Assembly (NCBI GenBank): GCA_030533445.1
Contig: CM060064.1
Span: 46,747,787-46,811,786 of the forward strand
Reading direction: 5' to 3'
DNA length: 64,000 nt
Source of the DNA: Cyprinodon diabolis
Lineage: Eukaryota > Chordata > Actinopteri > Cyprinodontiformes > Cyprinodontidae
The position numbers were made by a program, and so were the translations under genes. Below are positions 42,911 to 53,530 of the stretch, piece after piece (positions within the stretch are counted from its first letter, which is position 1; each line of letters begins with the position of its first letter). A model generated the notes under the pieces. The model did not search any database. It was given only the letters and a program-made list of their open reading frames with translations, and was not told the DNA's origin.

Positions 42911-44990
42911 TTTACTAATCCTCTATAATATCTGGTAAAAAAAAAAAAAAAAAAAAAAAAGGAGAGATGCAGGTACCAGGTTATAGGAAGGTTGCTAAAA
43001 TCCCCCATAGTCCCTGGAGAGATTAATGCTAATCTCCAGCTCAGGCTTAACTCACCCCCCCTCAGACACGCCTTCACTGCTTCATTTACATTCTTCACTC
43101 ATGACTGGATGTTTGCTTTGCTAGCAGCCGTTTCTCTGTAAACCGTGTAAATGGCGGACAGCCCGTCCATGTTGGTGGAGTTTCCTCTGACTCATGGCGA
43201 TTGAAGAGGTCAGACATTTTGAAAGGATGCGCTGTTCCCAGTGATATCCACCCCCCCCCCCCCCCCCCCCCCCCCTCCTAAATGTTTGAACACACGGAGT
43301 GGGGTTTTCATGATGGCACATTTCCACAGCGGGTTTGCTTCTTTATAGACCGCTAGATTTAGGTGAAAGGTGGTGCGCTTCAGGCCGTCTGGTTTGTTAA
43401 GCTTGATAAACGAGCTGAAGCATCTCAGTTTACGGACATGTTTGTCTGCATACTTACAGTTTCTGCACATATGGAAATAATAGGAGGAGTTTATAGCCAG
43501 ATGCTGGGAACTCATGGATGTATGCAACATGATATCAGACTTCTCTCTAGCTCTGGTTCCTATGAGGTTTACAGTTAAATGGAATGACGAATTTATTTAG
43601 AAGAGCCGTTAAGTGGTTAAATGAACAGATGTGCAGCTTAATTATTCTCTGAATAATGATTCAGGTTTAGGTTTAAGTCTGGAATAGAAGCTGTGAGGCC
43701 ATAAAAGCAGCCAGCTCCAGCGTTTAGTATTCCTGATCAAAGCTGAGCTAATGTTCCTCTCCTCTCAGGAGGGTCTGAACTTCCCCTCCCACCGCTTCCA
43801 CAACCAGTCCTGCTTTCTATGGTTTGACTTGAATGATCAAAGGTCTTCTTCTCCTCAATAGGAAGAAGCACGTTCAACCAAACCAAGACTCCATTTGGTC
43901 TTCTGATTCTGACATTTACTCCACCGTCATAATCGTAGCTCAGCAGCAGAACGGCTGGAACAGAAGAAAATCAAGGTGTTCAGCGGCCTAGTCAAAGCCC
44001 ACATCCCAACTTCATTTAAATGCTGTATTTAAACATTTAAAGAGCTGAAACATCAATGAAATCACGATAAAGATAAGAGTGGAACACAATTAGAACCTCT
44101 TCGTAACAATGTTAGAAACTACTAGAACCTCACTGCTGAATTATCTCTGGAGAAATGAAAGTTGTTAAGTGGGAAGTTGTTCATGGAGGGCAGTCAGGGT
44201 TGTAGTCACGTTGCAGCAGCAGGGTTCTGGGTCCAGACCTGAGCCTCGGTTCTTTCTGCAGAGCTTTGGATGTTCTATCACCCTCAGGCGTCCATGGCCG
44301 TGTCTCTGCGATGGACTAGAGAGCTGTCCATGGTGGAGCCCCCACTGGCCCCCAGAGCAGCGTTGCTTCCCAACTATTGACTCGTGTTCCTCTTTAGGCA
44401 TTTTGTCCGACCGCCTCCCCACGACAAAAGTATTGATGATTGTCCAAAAGTGAAACATACAATAACTGATTATAAAACAAAAACTATTTTAAATAATCTT
44501 TTAATCTAAGCATTTAATTCTTAGGCATTTTATTCTTTCCATTTCAAATAAAAAACATAAACATGCTGCCTGGAACTTAGTAAGGAATCTAAATAAATAT
44601 TAAATAAAATCCTATTATGAACCAGTATTTATAAACCAGGAGCTCCTCTGAGAAACTCCCTTATAATCGCATTCAAACTTGATGAATTAGGAACAAAAAT
44701 TATGTTCAGACTGACTATAATTATAATTAATTAATTAGTTTTACTTTGTTTTCTTTCATCCAGACCCTCTGAGCTGCTTTAATGAGCTCTGATAGCTCAG
44801 TGTGTAAACCAGCTGATCCCCGGCTGTTCTCTACATCCAGTCTGTTCCTCTGCTTGGTTTGGATGCGTTTCAAAGCTGAAGGCGAACTCAAAAATATAAG
44901 AAAAAATTACTTTTTGGTTTAAAAATACTTGTTTAATCCTTCAATTTGGTCCTCAGAAAGAAAAACAGATTCCTGCCCTATTTTATTTTG
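42911..44990. other. Intergenic with homopolymer runs
   Basis: A run of A at about 42938-42960 and a run of about 27 C at 43249-43275 are the only notable structures. A polyglycine frame on the minus strand comes from the C run. No gene recognised. Confidence 0.45.
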
Positions 44991-45076
44991 TACAGAAGAG
45001 GATTAGGGCCACTGAAAAAAAAAAAGTTAACTGATTTTTAAATTTTATTTCAGTTTAAAATGGGAAAAAAGTCAGA

Positions 45077-45683
45077 ATTCTGACTTTGATCTCAGAATTC
45101 TGACTTTGATCTCAGAATTCTGACTTTAATCTCAGAATTCTGACTTTAATCTCAGAATTCTTTGATCTCAGAATTCTGACTTTGATCTCAGAATTCTGAC
45201 TTTGATCTCAGAATACTGACTTTAATCTCAGAATTCTGACTTTAATCTCAGAATTCTGACTTTGATCTCAGAATTCTGACTTTAATCTCAGAATTCTGAC
45301 TTTGATCTCAGAATTCTGACTTTGATCTCAGAATTCTGACTTTGATCTCAGAATTCTGACTTTAATCTCAGAATTCTGACTTTGATCTCAGAATTCTGAC
45401 TTTGATCTCAGAATTCTGACTTTGATCTCAGAATACTGACTTTAATCTCAGAATTCTGACTTTGATCTCAGAATACTGACTTTAATCTCAGAATTCTGAC
45501 TTTGATCTCAGAATTCTGACTTTGATCTCAGAATTCTGACTTTGATCTCAGAATTCTGACTATGATCTCAGAATTCTGACTTTGATCTCAGAATACTGAC
45601 TTTAATCTCAGAATTCTGACTTTAATCTCAGAATTCTGACTTTAATCTCAGAATTCTGACTTTGATCTCAGAATTCTGACTTT
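45077..45683 (+). repeat. 20-bp array, left arm, part 1
   Basis: About 30 copies of GAATTCTGACTTTGATCTCA (variants TTTAATCTCA and GAATACTG). Each unit contains the palindrome TCAGAATTCTGA. Confidence 0.95.
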
Positions 45684-46022
45684 ACAGTTTTTTTGGATTG
45701 CTTACACACTACAGTTAAAAGTAGTACACCATTAGCAAAACCTTCCACCCAAGAAGCAAATCATCAGCCCTTATTTGCACAACTATAAGCACATTGTCAA
45801 CCTCACACTTGTTGCAAAACTCTACACACAGTCATTTGCAAAACAATAAACACACTTAACATACATTACACACAAAAATCTATTATGAAGTCACTTCCTT
45901 GCAATACCAAAGCACTGACTGTCAAATTACTGCACCTTCCAACCAATTGATTCAACACAGTCATCAGGTGTGCAAACACTTGTTTGCTTAATTGTAGACA
46001 CACCAATCAGGTGTATAAGCAC

Positions 46023-46030
46023 TATAAAAA
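46023..46030 (+). promoter_or_regulatory. TATA box of the transposase gene
   Basis: TATAAAAA lies 33 bases upstream of the presumed start codon at 46063, inside the transposon. Confidence 0.55.
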
Positions 46031-46062
46031 GCAGCAGGTGAGTTCATCGGTCTTCAAGCACA

Positions 46063-47629
46063 ATGTAAAGAGTCAGAGAAATAGTAAGACGAGGTGGAGG
46101 AGAAAGAGGAGGACAAGGACAAGGACAAGGACAAGGAGGAGGACGACAAGGAGGAGGAGAAGGACAAGGAGGAAGAGGAGGAAGGGGAGGAAGAGGAATC
46201 AACAGAGGAGGAATCAACGGAAGAGGAAGAGATGGAGGCCATGCTGGCGGTAGAGGAAGAGGAAGACAAGAACGTGCTCAAAGAGGACCGAATCTGACAA
46301 ATGAGATCCGTGCAACACTGGTTGACCACGTTGTCAACCACGGCCTGACGATGAGGGAGGCTGGACTGAGAGTACAGCCAAATCTAAGCCGATACACAGT
46401 GGCAAGTGTGATAAGAACATTTCGACTGGAAAATAGGTATTGTAAAAATATCATCATATCAAAAACATCTGCACGGTTTCAGCAACTGCTTACAGTACTG
46501 TATTCTATGCACTATCAGCACTTCTGTTACCTTTTCCTGTGAAATTACTGTACTATTGTTTACTGTTTTTTTTTCTACATAGGATTGAGGGTCAGGAACG
46601 ACGAGGGGGAAAGCCTCCTATGTTCACAGAACAGCAAGAGAGGGAGTTAGTAAACATGGTTTTTGGCCAACAATGCTATAACCCTCAAACAGCTCCAAGC
46701 TAACATTGTCAATAACCACGTCGGTTTCAACAATATCCATCAGGTCTCAACATCAACACTGGCACGCATCCTTACAAAAAACCATATTCAAATGAAGAAA
46801 ATTTATCAAGTGCCTTTCAAGCGCAATTCCGAAAGGGTGAAACGACTGCGGCATGATTATGCAGAGGTATGTATTCACCTAAGCATTGTGATCTTGCATA
46901 CTGTCTAATAATCTTTTACTGTACTGTGATATGTATACTAGATCTAAACTGAACACAATTTTGCCTGACACTGTTCTTCAGAGAGTTTTAGAAATGGATG
47001 GAGAGGAGATCCAGCATGAGTTCATTTATGTTGATGAGGATGGGTTCAACCTGACGAGAACACGAAGGAGGGGAAGAAGCATCATTGGCCACAGAGCTAT
47101 AGTCAATGTCCCAGGGCAATGTGGGGGTAATATAACACTCTGTGCAGCCATTACACAGAATGGGGTCCTCCACCGCCATGCCCATGTGGGCCCTTACAAC
47201 ACAGCACTCATACTTACATTCTTGGACCAATTGCACAACATAACAGCAGCAAATCAAATTGATCATATGCAATACATTGTTGTCTGGGACAATGTGTCTT
47301 TCCACCACTCTGCTCTGGTTCAGAACTGGTTTCAGCAACATCCACACTTCACCGTCCTATATCTTCCACCATACTCTCCATTTCTCAACCCTATAGAAGA
47401 GTTTTTCTCGGCATGGCGGTGGAAGGTATATGATCTCCGTCTCCAGGCTGAGGTACCCCTCATCCAGGCCATGGAGGAGGCCTGTGACCAGATGGAGGTA
47501 GCAGCAATTCAAGGATGGATTCGTCATTCAAGACGTTTCTTTCCAAGGTGTCTTGCTAATGACAACATTGCCTGCAATGTTGATGAAATTCTCTGGCCAG
47601 ATCCAGCTAGGCGAAGAGACAATGTCTAG
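46063..47629 (+). pseudogene. DD35E IS630/Tc1-type transposase, three exons, disabled
   Basis: Exon 1 (46063-46436) encodes an Arg/Gly/Gln-rich tail (GGRGRGRQERAQRGP) and a helix-turn-helix segment (GLTMREAGLRVQPNLSRYTV). It ends at a GTATTG donor. Exon 2 (46583-46866) adds a second DNA-binding half (TEQQERELVNM, STSTLARILTKNHIQMKK). Exon 3 (46982-47629) carries the catalytic core: D in YVDEDGFN (codon 47033), D in VVWDNVSFH (47288), E in PFLNPIEEFF (47396), giving D-x35-E. Two defects are visible: the first ATG is followed directly by TAA, and exon 2 is out of frame at the T run near 46660. Exon 3 is intact. Exons were placed by splice sites and frame continuity. Confidence 0.82.
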
Positions 47630-48106
47630 TTTTTGTTTTGCTTTGTTTTTTACAGTAAAATTACAGTACAATACATAAAGTGACATTTTGTTACAGTATT
47701 ATGAATCTCCATGTCAACATTTTGGGCGTGTTGAGAAATAAATGAGTTTCTTCAGTCTGCAACATTGGTCTTGTGTAGTGTTTGGTGAATTTACATTATA
47801 TTTGTACTTTGTTGATGGTAGCCAACTCTAATCATAGGGAAGTAGATGTGCTAAAAGTGTTTTAGGTTTATCACAGCAGAGTGTAACTCGTGCAAACAGA
47901 GTATAGTAATGTGAAACGTGTGTGTTTCATATGGTAACAAAGTGTGGTTTTTAAACAGAAGTGTGTAGTTTTTACAAGAGTGTTTAATTATGCAAAGGAT
48001 CTGTAGTGTTTTGCTAATTGGGTGTGTGGTTGTGCTAATTGTGTGTAGTGTTTTGAAAACACGGGCCCTGTTTTGAAAATCGTGCTTAAGCAATCCAAAA
48101 AAACTG

Positions 48107-48498
48107 TAATCTCAGAATTCTGACTTTGATCTCAGAATTCTGACTTTGATCTCAGAATTCTGACTTTAATCTCAGAATTCTTACTTTGATCTCAGAATTC
48201 TGACTTTGATCTCAGAATACTGACTTTAATCTCAGAATTCTGACTTTGATCTCAGAATTCTGACTTTGATCTCAGAATTCTGACTTTAATCTCAGAATTC
48301 TGACTTTGATCTCAGAATTCTGACTTTGATCTCAGAATTCTGACTTTGATCTCAGAATTCTGACTTTAATCTCAGAATTCTGACTTTGATCTCAGAATTC
48401 TGACTTTGATCTCAGAATTCTGACTTTAATCTCAGAATTCTGACTTTGATCTCAGAATTCTGACTTTAATCTCAGAATTCTGACTTTAATCTCAGAAT
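48107..48498 (+). repeat. 20-bp array, left arm, part 2
   Basis: About 19 further GAATTCTGACTTTGATCTCA-type units, continuing the array interrupted by the IS630-type transposon. Confidence 0.95.
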
Positions 48499-48777
48499 TG
48501 TGGATTTTAATGTAGATGGGCACCATGAAGGAAGAGATGTGGAGCACTCAGCTTCACTGACAAAGATGTGAGTTGTTTGAGGTGGCCAGTGACACATTGG
48601 TGGAAAATGATGGAATTAGGCAACTTTTTACGTGCCCGAGGGGTCGCCTCATTAATGGAGGAGCAGAAGGTCATTAAAACAAGCGAGCTAGTCTCTAAAA
48701 CAGACATGGCTATGGCTGTATGCTAACATGTTTGTTAGCTGTCAGAATTCAGTCAGAATTCTGAGATTAAAGACAGA

Positions 48778-49907
48778 GGGCCGGATCTATCAAAGGTTTG
48801 CGTGTATTAAAACGTGAGCTATTTCACTGCGCACGCTAAAAAATGTACAAACTGATCTATCAACAGCGTGCTAAAAGGATTTGGTCTTTAAAACGTGCTA
48901 AATAGCGCCTCTTATCCATTTAGTACTTTTTCTGCAATGAATATGCAATATGGGGCGTTTACACGCAAAAGTGCGTCTTGTGGGAGGAGAACATGTAAAT
49001 ATATTAATTTAGCACTCGCAAAGTGATTTATCAAACCTGAAAGCAATTTTGCTAACGGTATCTGACTCTATATTTAACACGTTTCAAAAGAAGGTGCAAA
49101 TGGTCTGTATGCGTAATTGCGCACACATGGCAGCGGTTATTGTCGCAAGAAGGAGACATGGAAATGAAGCAAGGAGACGCAGAGGACGCATTTTTTCACT
49201 CCGTGTGAATATTTTTGGAATGAACGAGGAAACGATCATCAAAACGTATCGTTTATCCAGCATTGCCATTTTGGAGCTGTTGGGGGAACTCCGAATGGAT
49301 TTGGAGCCAGCCACAAGGAGGACCCACGCAATACCAGATATCACTAAACTTGCAACATTGCACTTTTTTGCATCTGGGTCATTCCAGCGTACGGTTGCAG
49401 CGAGAGCTGGGATCTCCCAATCTCGTTTTTCAGAAGTGCTGTCCGACGTTCTAAATGCCATGTCGCCCTGACGCCCTACCGGAGAGAACGCCGACCTCCC
49501 CGCTGCACCTGTGGAGCAACATGCCAATGCTGCGGGGATGCGTACGCGCAGTCCTCTCATCCACAGTCACTTCTTGTGAGCCATTTGGTAAATGCATTTT
49601 TCTACAGGCCAATACAAAACACCAGTTTTTTTTTTTACTGCAGTATGGAGGGGGTGGGGGTGTCACTGTAAGATTAAAATGTCTTAATGCACTAGTTTGT
49701 ACAAACTACAAACTACTTTGCCGCAAACCACAAAACGCGCAAAACCATCATTTAAATAGGGCGTCTCCAACAGTTTTGCACCTGCCACCAGTTACGCAAT
49801 CACTCTTGTTAAATCACCCGCAAACCATGGTTCAGCCCCTCGCGCAAAATTCCAGTTTGCGAGGGCAAATTACTGCACGCAAAATTGGATCTTGATAAAT
49901 CCGGCCC
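48778..49907 (+). mobile_element. PIF/Harbinger transposon, internally deleted
   Basis: The ends GGGCCGGATCTATCAA and TTGATAAATCCGGCCC are inverted repeats, flanked by a 3-bp AGA (48775-48777 and 49908-49910). Three-base duplications are typical of PIF/Harbinger. Removing it restores a foldback-array unit (CAGAATTCTGAG). It encodes the N-terminal part of a HARBI1-like transposase but not the catalytic part. Confidence 0.88.
49049..49471 (+). pseudogene. HARBI1-like transposase, N-terminal part
   Basis: The 140-codon frame includes IVARRRHGNEARRRRGRIFS, NEETIIKTYRLSSIAILELL, THAIPDITKLATLHFFASGS and FQRTVAARAGISQSRFSEVL. These are the conserved blocks ahead of the catalytic domain in HARBI1-like transposases, including the helix-turn-helix (ARAGISQSRFSEVL). 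The frame ends right after LNAM, before the first catalytic aspartate (the usual GCIDGTHI region), and no DDE motifs follow. It is therefore truncated by an internal deletion. The start could be at a later ATG (MVCMRNCAH). Confidence 0.82.
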
Positions 49908-50245
49908 AGAATTCTGAGAAAAAAAGTCAGAATTCTGAGATTAGAGTCAGAATTTTAAGAAAAAAAGTCAGAATTCTGAGATTAAAGTCAGAATTTTAAG
50001 AAAAAAGTCAGAATTCTGAGATTAAAGTCAGAATTCTGAGAAAAAAGTCAGAATTCTGAGATTAAAGTCAGAATTCTGAGATTAAAGTCAGAATTCTGAG
50101 ATTAGAGTCAGAATTCTGAGATTAGAGTCAGAATTTTAAGAAAAAAAGTCAGAATTCTGAGATTAAAGTCAGAATTTTAAGAAAAAAGTCAGAATTCTGA
50201 GATTAAAGTCAGAATTCTGAGATCAAAGTCAGAATTTTTAGAAAA
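49908..50245 (-). repeat. 20-bp array, right arm
   Basis: Units of GAATTCTGAGATTAAAGTCA and the longer variant GAATTTTAAGAAAAAAAGTC, i.e. the reverse complement of the left-arm array, mixed with units closer to the ancestral AAAAAAGTCAGAATTCTGAG core. Confidence 0.9.
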
Positions 50246-50324
50246 AAGGATCCCCATGTTAAACTGAAAATAAAATGTAAAAATCAATTAACTTTTTGTT
50301 CAGTGGCCCTAATCCTGTTCCGTA

Positions 50325-51470
50325 ATTTTGCTTCCTAAGAAATAAAATATTTTCATGTACCCCTTGCAATGCACTCGTGGGCCACTAGGGGTACGCGTAC
50401 CCCCTGTTGGACATCACAGCTGGAGACAGGAACCAGCTTCAGCACATGTGTTTGGAATAGTTTCTGTTTTCCTCTGTAAATAATTCCAACACATTTTTTA
50501 GGTAATTTCTATTCTTCTAAGGAATTTCTAGAAGTTCTCTTATTTTGTTTATGTTCTGAGCAAAGCATCCCAACAACATTTTTTTGGTCTCATAAAGATT
50601 CTTTATTCTTTTGTTTTTCTAAGAACATTTTTTCTTCTCTTCCCTTAAATTCGGTTTAAATGTCGCCGAGGTTTTTTGGTGTCTTGAAGTCAGATGTAGC
50701 TGAGCGCTGCTGACAGGAAGTTTCTCTCCACATGGTCCAACCTGTCATAAGATTGTTTTCCTTATATTTTCCTTTATTGCGCCATTTTTGTTCTCCTCCT
50801 CAGTCAGATCCAGTAACTCGGTGAGTCCACATCAGCAGGGTTAAAAGCTGCAGAGAAACAACATTTCTGACTCATATTGAGTTCCAAAGAAAGCTTCAGA
50901 GACCTTCACCCTGACCACCAGGCAGCATCCTTCTGCTGAAATTGGAAGTTTTATCTTGCGAGGATTCATGTATTTTCCTTTTAAGGAGGTTCAGCCCTCT
51001 ACAGACTTATGTCCAGTCATCTCAAACATCCTTTATTTTTCAGACAGGAAGGAGGGCGCATTTCTAACTGCAGACATAAATCAATGCAGCTCCAACTGTC
51101 CTCACAATATGACTGTGGCTTCAAACAGATTTCTGTGTGAATCCAGCTGAAACCTCTGGGTCCAGAAAAGATGACTTGTTTTTCTTCTCACTTCCAGTCC
51201 AGTTCAGAAGATTCCAGAATCAGGAAGAACATTAAAACGATTCTGACATTATTTAAAGTCTCTTTACCTAAACATTACAGTCAAACACCAGCAAACATAA
51301 AATAACAACCCAGAAGTTCTTCTCGAGTTCCTTACGAAACTTTGGCTGAGCAAAAAGAACGTTAAAGACTTTTGGTCAAATATTCTAAGAACTGACTTAT
51401 GTATCTCATTACATCTGGGATAAAAGTAATCCCACATTACGGTCAAAAAGAGAAGAAAAACAACATTCTA
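50325..51470. other. Unassigned intergenic stretch
   Basis: No gene recognised. GGGGTACGCGTACCCC at about 50388-50403 is a 16-bp perfect palindrome. Confidence 0.4.
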
Positions 51471-51512
51471 ACAGTAAAACATGGTGGTGGTAGTGTGATG
51501 ATGTGGGGATTT
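51471..51512 (+). pseudogene. Tc1 transposase scrap
   Basis: One frame reads TVKHGGGSVMMWGF, matching the VKHGGGSVMVWGCF motif of Tc1-like transposases. It joins abruptly to the repeat at 51512. No other part of a Tc1 element was found nearby. Confidence 0.55.
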
Positions 51513-51696
51513 CACTATAGCTCTGGTGAATTTCAATGGTGAAGTCCTCTGGAAATCTTCAATAATTGTTGTTGATTGCAGATGTGTCTAGTAGTTCCCA
51601 TTGATTTAGCTTGTAAAGCGGGGAGAATGGCGCTAGGCTTACCGCACCGTGACGTCACTGCTGGAAGATGGCAGGAGGGAGGGGCTACTATATTTG
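51512..51696 (-). repeat. Inverted partner of 42074-42262
   Basis: Nearly identical to the reverse complement of 42074-42262 but without the THAP-coding sequence that follows there. Confidence 0.85.
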
Positions 51697-53530
51697 GTCG
51701 TCTCGGACTCCGATTAACACGCAATTCATTAAATCACCGCAAATGTGTCAGTTTTAGGTATAAATAATGATCCATTTTGACTATCGCTTTGTTGCGGAAA
51801 GTGCCTCCACTGTATGTGATGATTGCTCAGTAAGTGCTGATTGTGGCAGCCGTCCCCCTGTCCGAAAGGGGGCGCTGAAGGCAGGAGGGGAAACGGGGAA
51901 GGCGGTTGGAAAGTGAGAGAGTGAGTGTAGCTGACGACCGCAGCAGCAGCTAGGAAAAAGTCTGTGCAGTTTTGATGTTAGTTGGCGCTATTAAAAGTTA
52001 ACTTCCAGCCACTTTCGGGCCAACGTGTGGTTCATGTGCAAGGCGTAGAAGGCGTTAACCCCGGAGTAAGTCTTTCACTTCGGCCCTGGAGAAAGGAACT
52101 CCCCTGTGTCTCCCGACCACGGTCAGAAGACTGAGCAGGAACGGTTAACACCTTGCTGACCGGACTTTTACTTCAAAGTGACCCATAAAGCTGAGATTTC
52201 ACAGCCAGCACTAAGCTGCTAGCCTCGTGAGACCATCCTGATCATTAAACCAACTGGTTTAAACCAACTTTAAACAGAGGTGGTGGACTCAGATTCCAGC
52301 TTCCAAAAACATACAATTCAATCATAGACATGATCCCTTCCAGAGATCACCAAACCTCCCACCCCATCACAGAGGAACGAGGGACCTACCCGCTCCAGCC
52401 GGTGAACAATACCTCCTTAAACGACCAACCCTTAACAATCATAGACAGGTTCAGGTATTACAGGAGACAATCCCCCCCTTAATGGCAATTTAACGACCGA
52501 CCCCTAGAATCATAGACAGGTTCAGATATTACAGGCTAACGATGGAACCAAACGACCCATTCATCGGTTACCATTTGCATGTTTCCAAGCAATACAAGGC
52601 CTTGTCCATATAAGACTCAAACTCAATGCAATCCAGACATTTTGAATTGGGAAAGCTTCCTGGAGAGGTGGAGAAACCAAGTCCAGTGGATATTTTTTGA
52701 ATTTTTACGGAATGACTATGACCTGGATGACTGAGAACCTTCATCAGCATATAGAAGTAATGTCATTTCCAATATCTGAAAGTAACGACCCAACACACAT
52801 GAATGGGGAAAAGTGACGTCATTTGTCCTATAAAGAATTATATTTCAAATATCTGACATTTCCATTTTAGATAGAAGGAATTCTATTAAAGATATCTAAA
52901 ATACAATCAAATATATATTAAAACGGCCACTTAAAATAAGTAAAGATTAGTAGATATCTGAAATGTTGTTCTTACAAATTTGATTCCAGAGTAACTAAAA
53001 TTTTACTTGTACTGGTAAAAATCTATTTAGTGAAATCTAAAATACAGTTCTGACTAGGAGTATTGTTATTGTGACTTTAGTACCATCTATAATAGAAATG
53101 CGACTAATCGACCTGCCTGTTTTATGTTAAAACTAAATTTGAGATAAGCATTAATAAAATTGAGATACCTGGAATTCTAATTTAACGAGTTATAAAATAA
53201 GTAGTTGATATTTTTGACATCTGAAATAGTCATTATGACTAGCAGGAACTATCATTTAGAAGTGAAATTAGAGTTCATCCATGTCAGAATTCAGTTTTAG
53301 AAAGGAAGAATGTTATTTTAGAGATCTGAAATGTTGATCTTAGGTAGGAAAAAATGCAATTAGGACATCTGGATTACAAATTTAGTTATGCTATTAAATG
53401 TCGAAACAGCCTGCCATAGTTCTGGTTCCTGGACTGATTCTGTTGGCTTTAAAGAAAAGAAACAACACAAACCTACAGCTGGTTTCCAGGGAGACATTTA
53501 AAACGAAGGAAAGATGAGACGGAGCAAAGA
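51697..53530. other. Repeat debris and unassigned sequence
   Basis: Contains a GC-rich block 51842-52216 (TGTGGCAGCCGTCCCCC start, CTATTAAAAG) that could be an old LTR fragment. At 52220-52243 is an isolated 24-base end of the helicase-exon transposon (TAGCCTCGTGAGACCATCC). A near-tandem duplication lies at about 52419-52535 (ATCATAGACAGGTTCAG), and a single-arm copy of the snap-back repeat at 52640-52755. The remainder to 53530 shows nothing. Confidence 0.45.

Larger units (their letters stand above)
45685..48106 (+). mobile_element. IS630/Tc1-mariner superfamily transposon
   Basis: The ends CAGTTTTTTTGGATTGCTTA are inverted, flanked by TA at 45683-45684 and 48107-48108. Removing the element and one TA restores an uninterrupted array unit (GACTTTAATCTCAG), which proves the boundaries. 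It is 2,422 bp with a three-exon transposase gene. The terminal sequence and TA duplication fit the Tc1/mariner superfamily. Confidence 0.92.
44991..50324. mobile_element. Giant foldback element with expanded GAATTC arrays
   Basis: The outer ends are inverted: TACAGAAGAGGATTAGGGCC then ACTGAA on the left, and the complement of that block at 50300-50324 on the right. Inside each end follow GTTAACTGATTTTTAAATTT-type sequence and an array of GAATTCTGACTTTGATCTCA units (left) or their reverse complement (right). A unique centre of about 240 bp lies at 48499-48741. Two other transposons interrupt it (45685-48106 and 48778-49907). Compact relatives are at 5631-5901, 34820-34931 and 42720-42910. Confidence 0.8.

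Noticed and set aside
43210..43530. Polyglycine-containing minus-strand frame
   Set aside because: It results from the run of about 27 C bases and has no other features.
46094..46341. Asp/Glu/Lys-rich plus-strand frame and Ser-rich minus-strand frame
   Set aside because: They overlap exon 1 of the IS630-type transposase in wrong frames; purine-rich codons generate them.
49084..49560. 158-codon minus-strand frame
   Set aside because: It is antisense to the HARBI1-like coding segment, which has clear family motifs.
51842..52216. GC-rich block as a solo LTR
   Set aside because: A TG start and a TATA-like motif are suggestive, but I found no second copy, no matching end and no target duplication.
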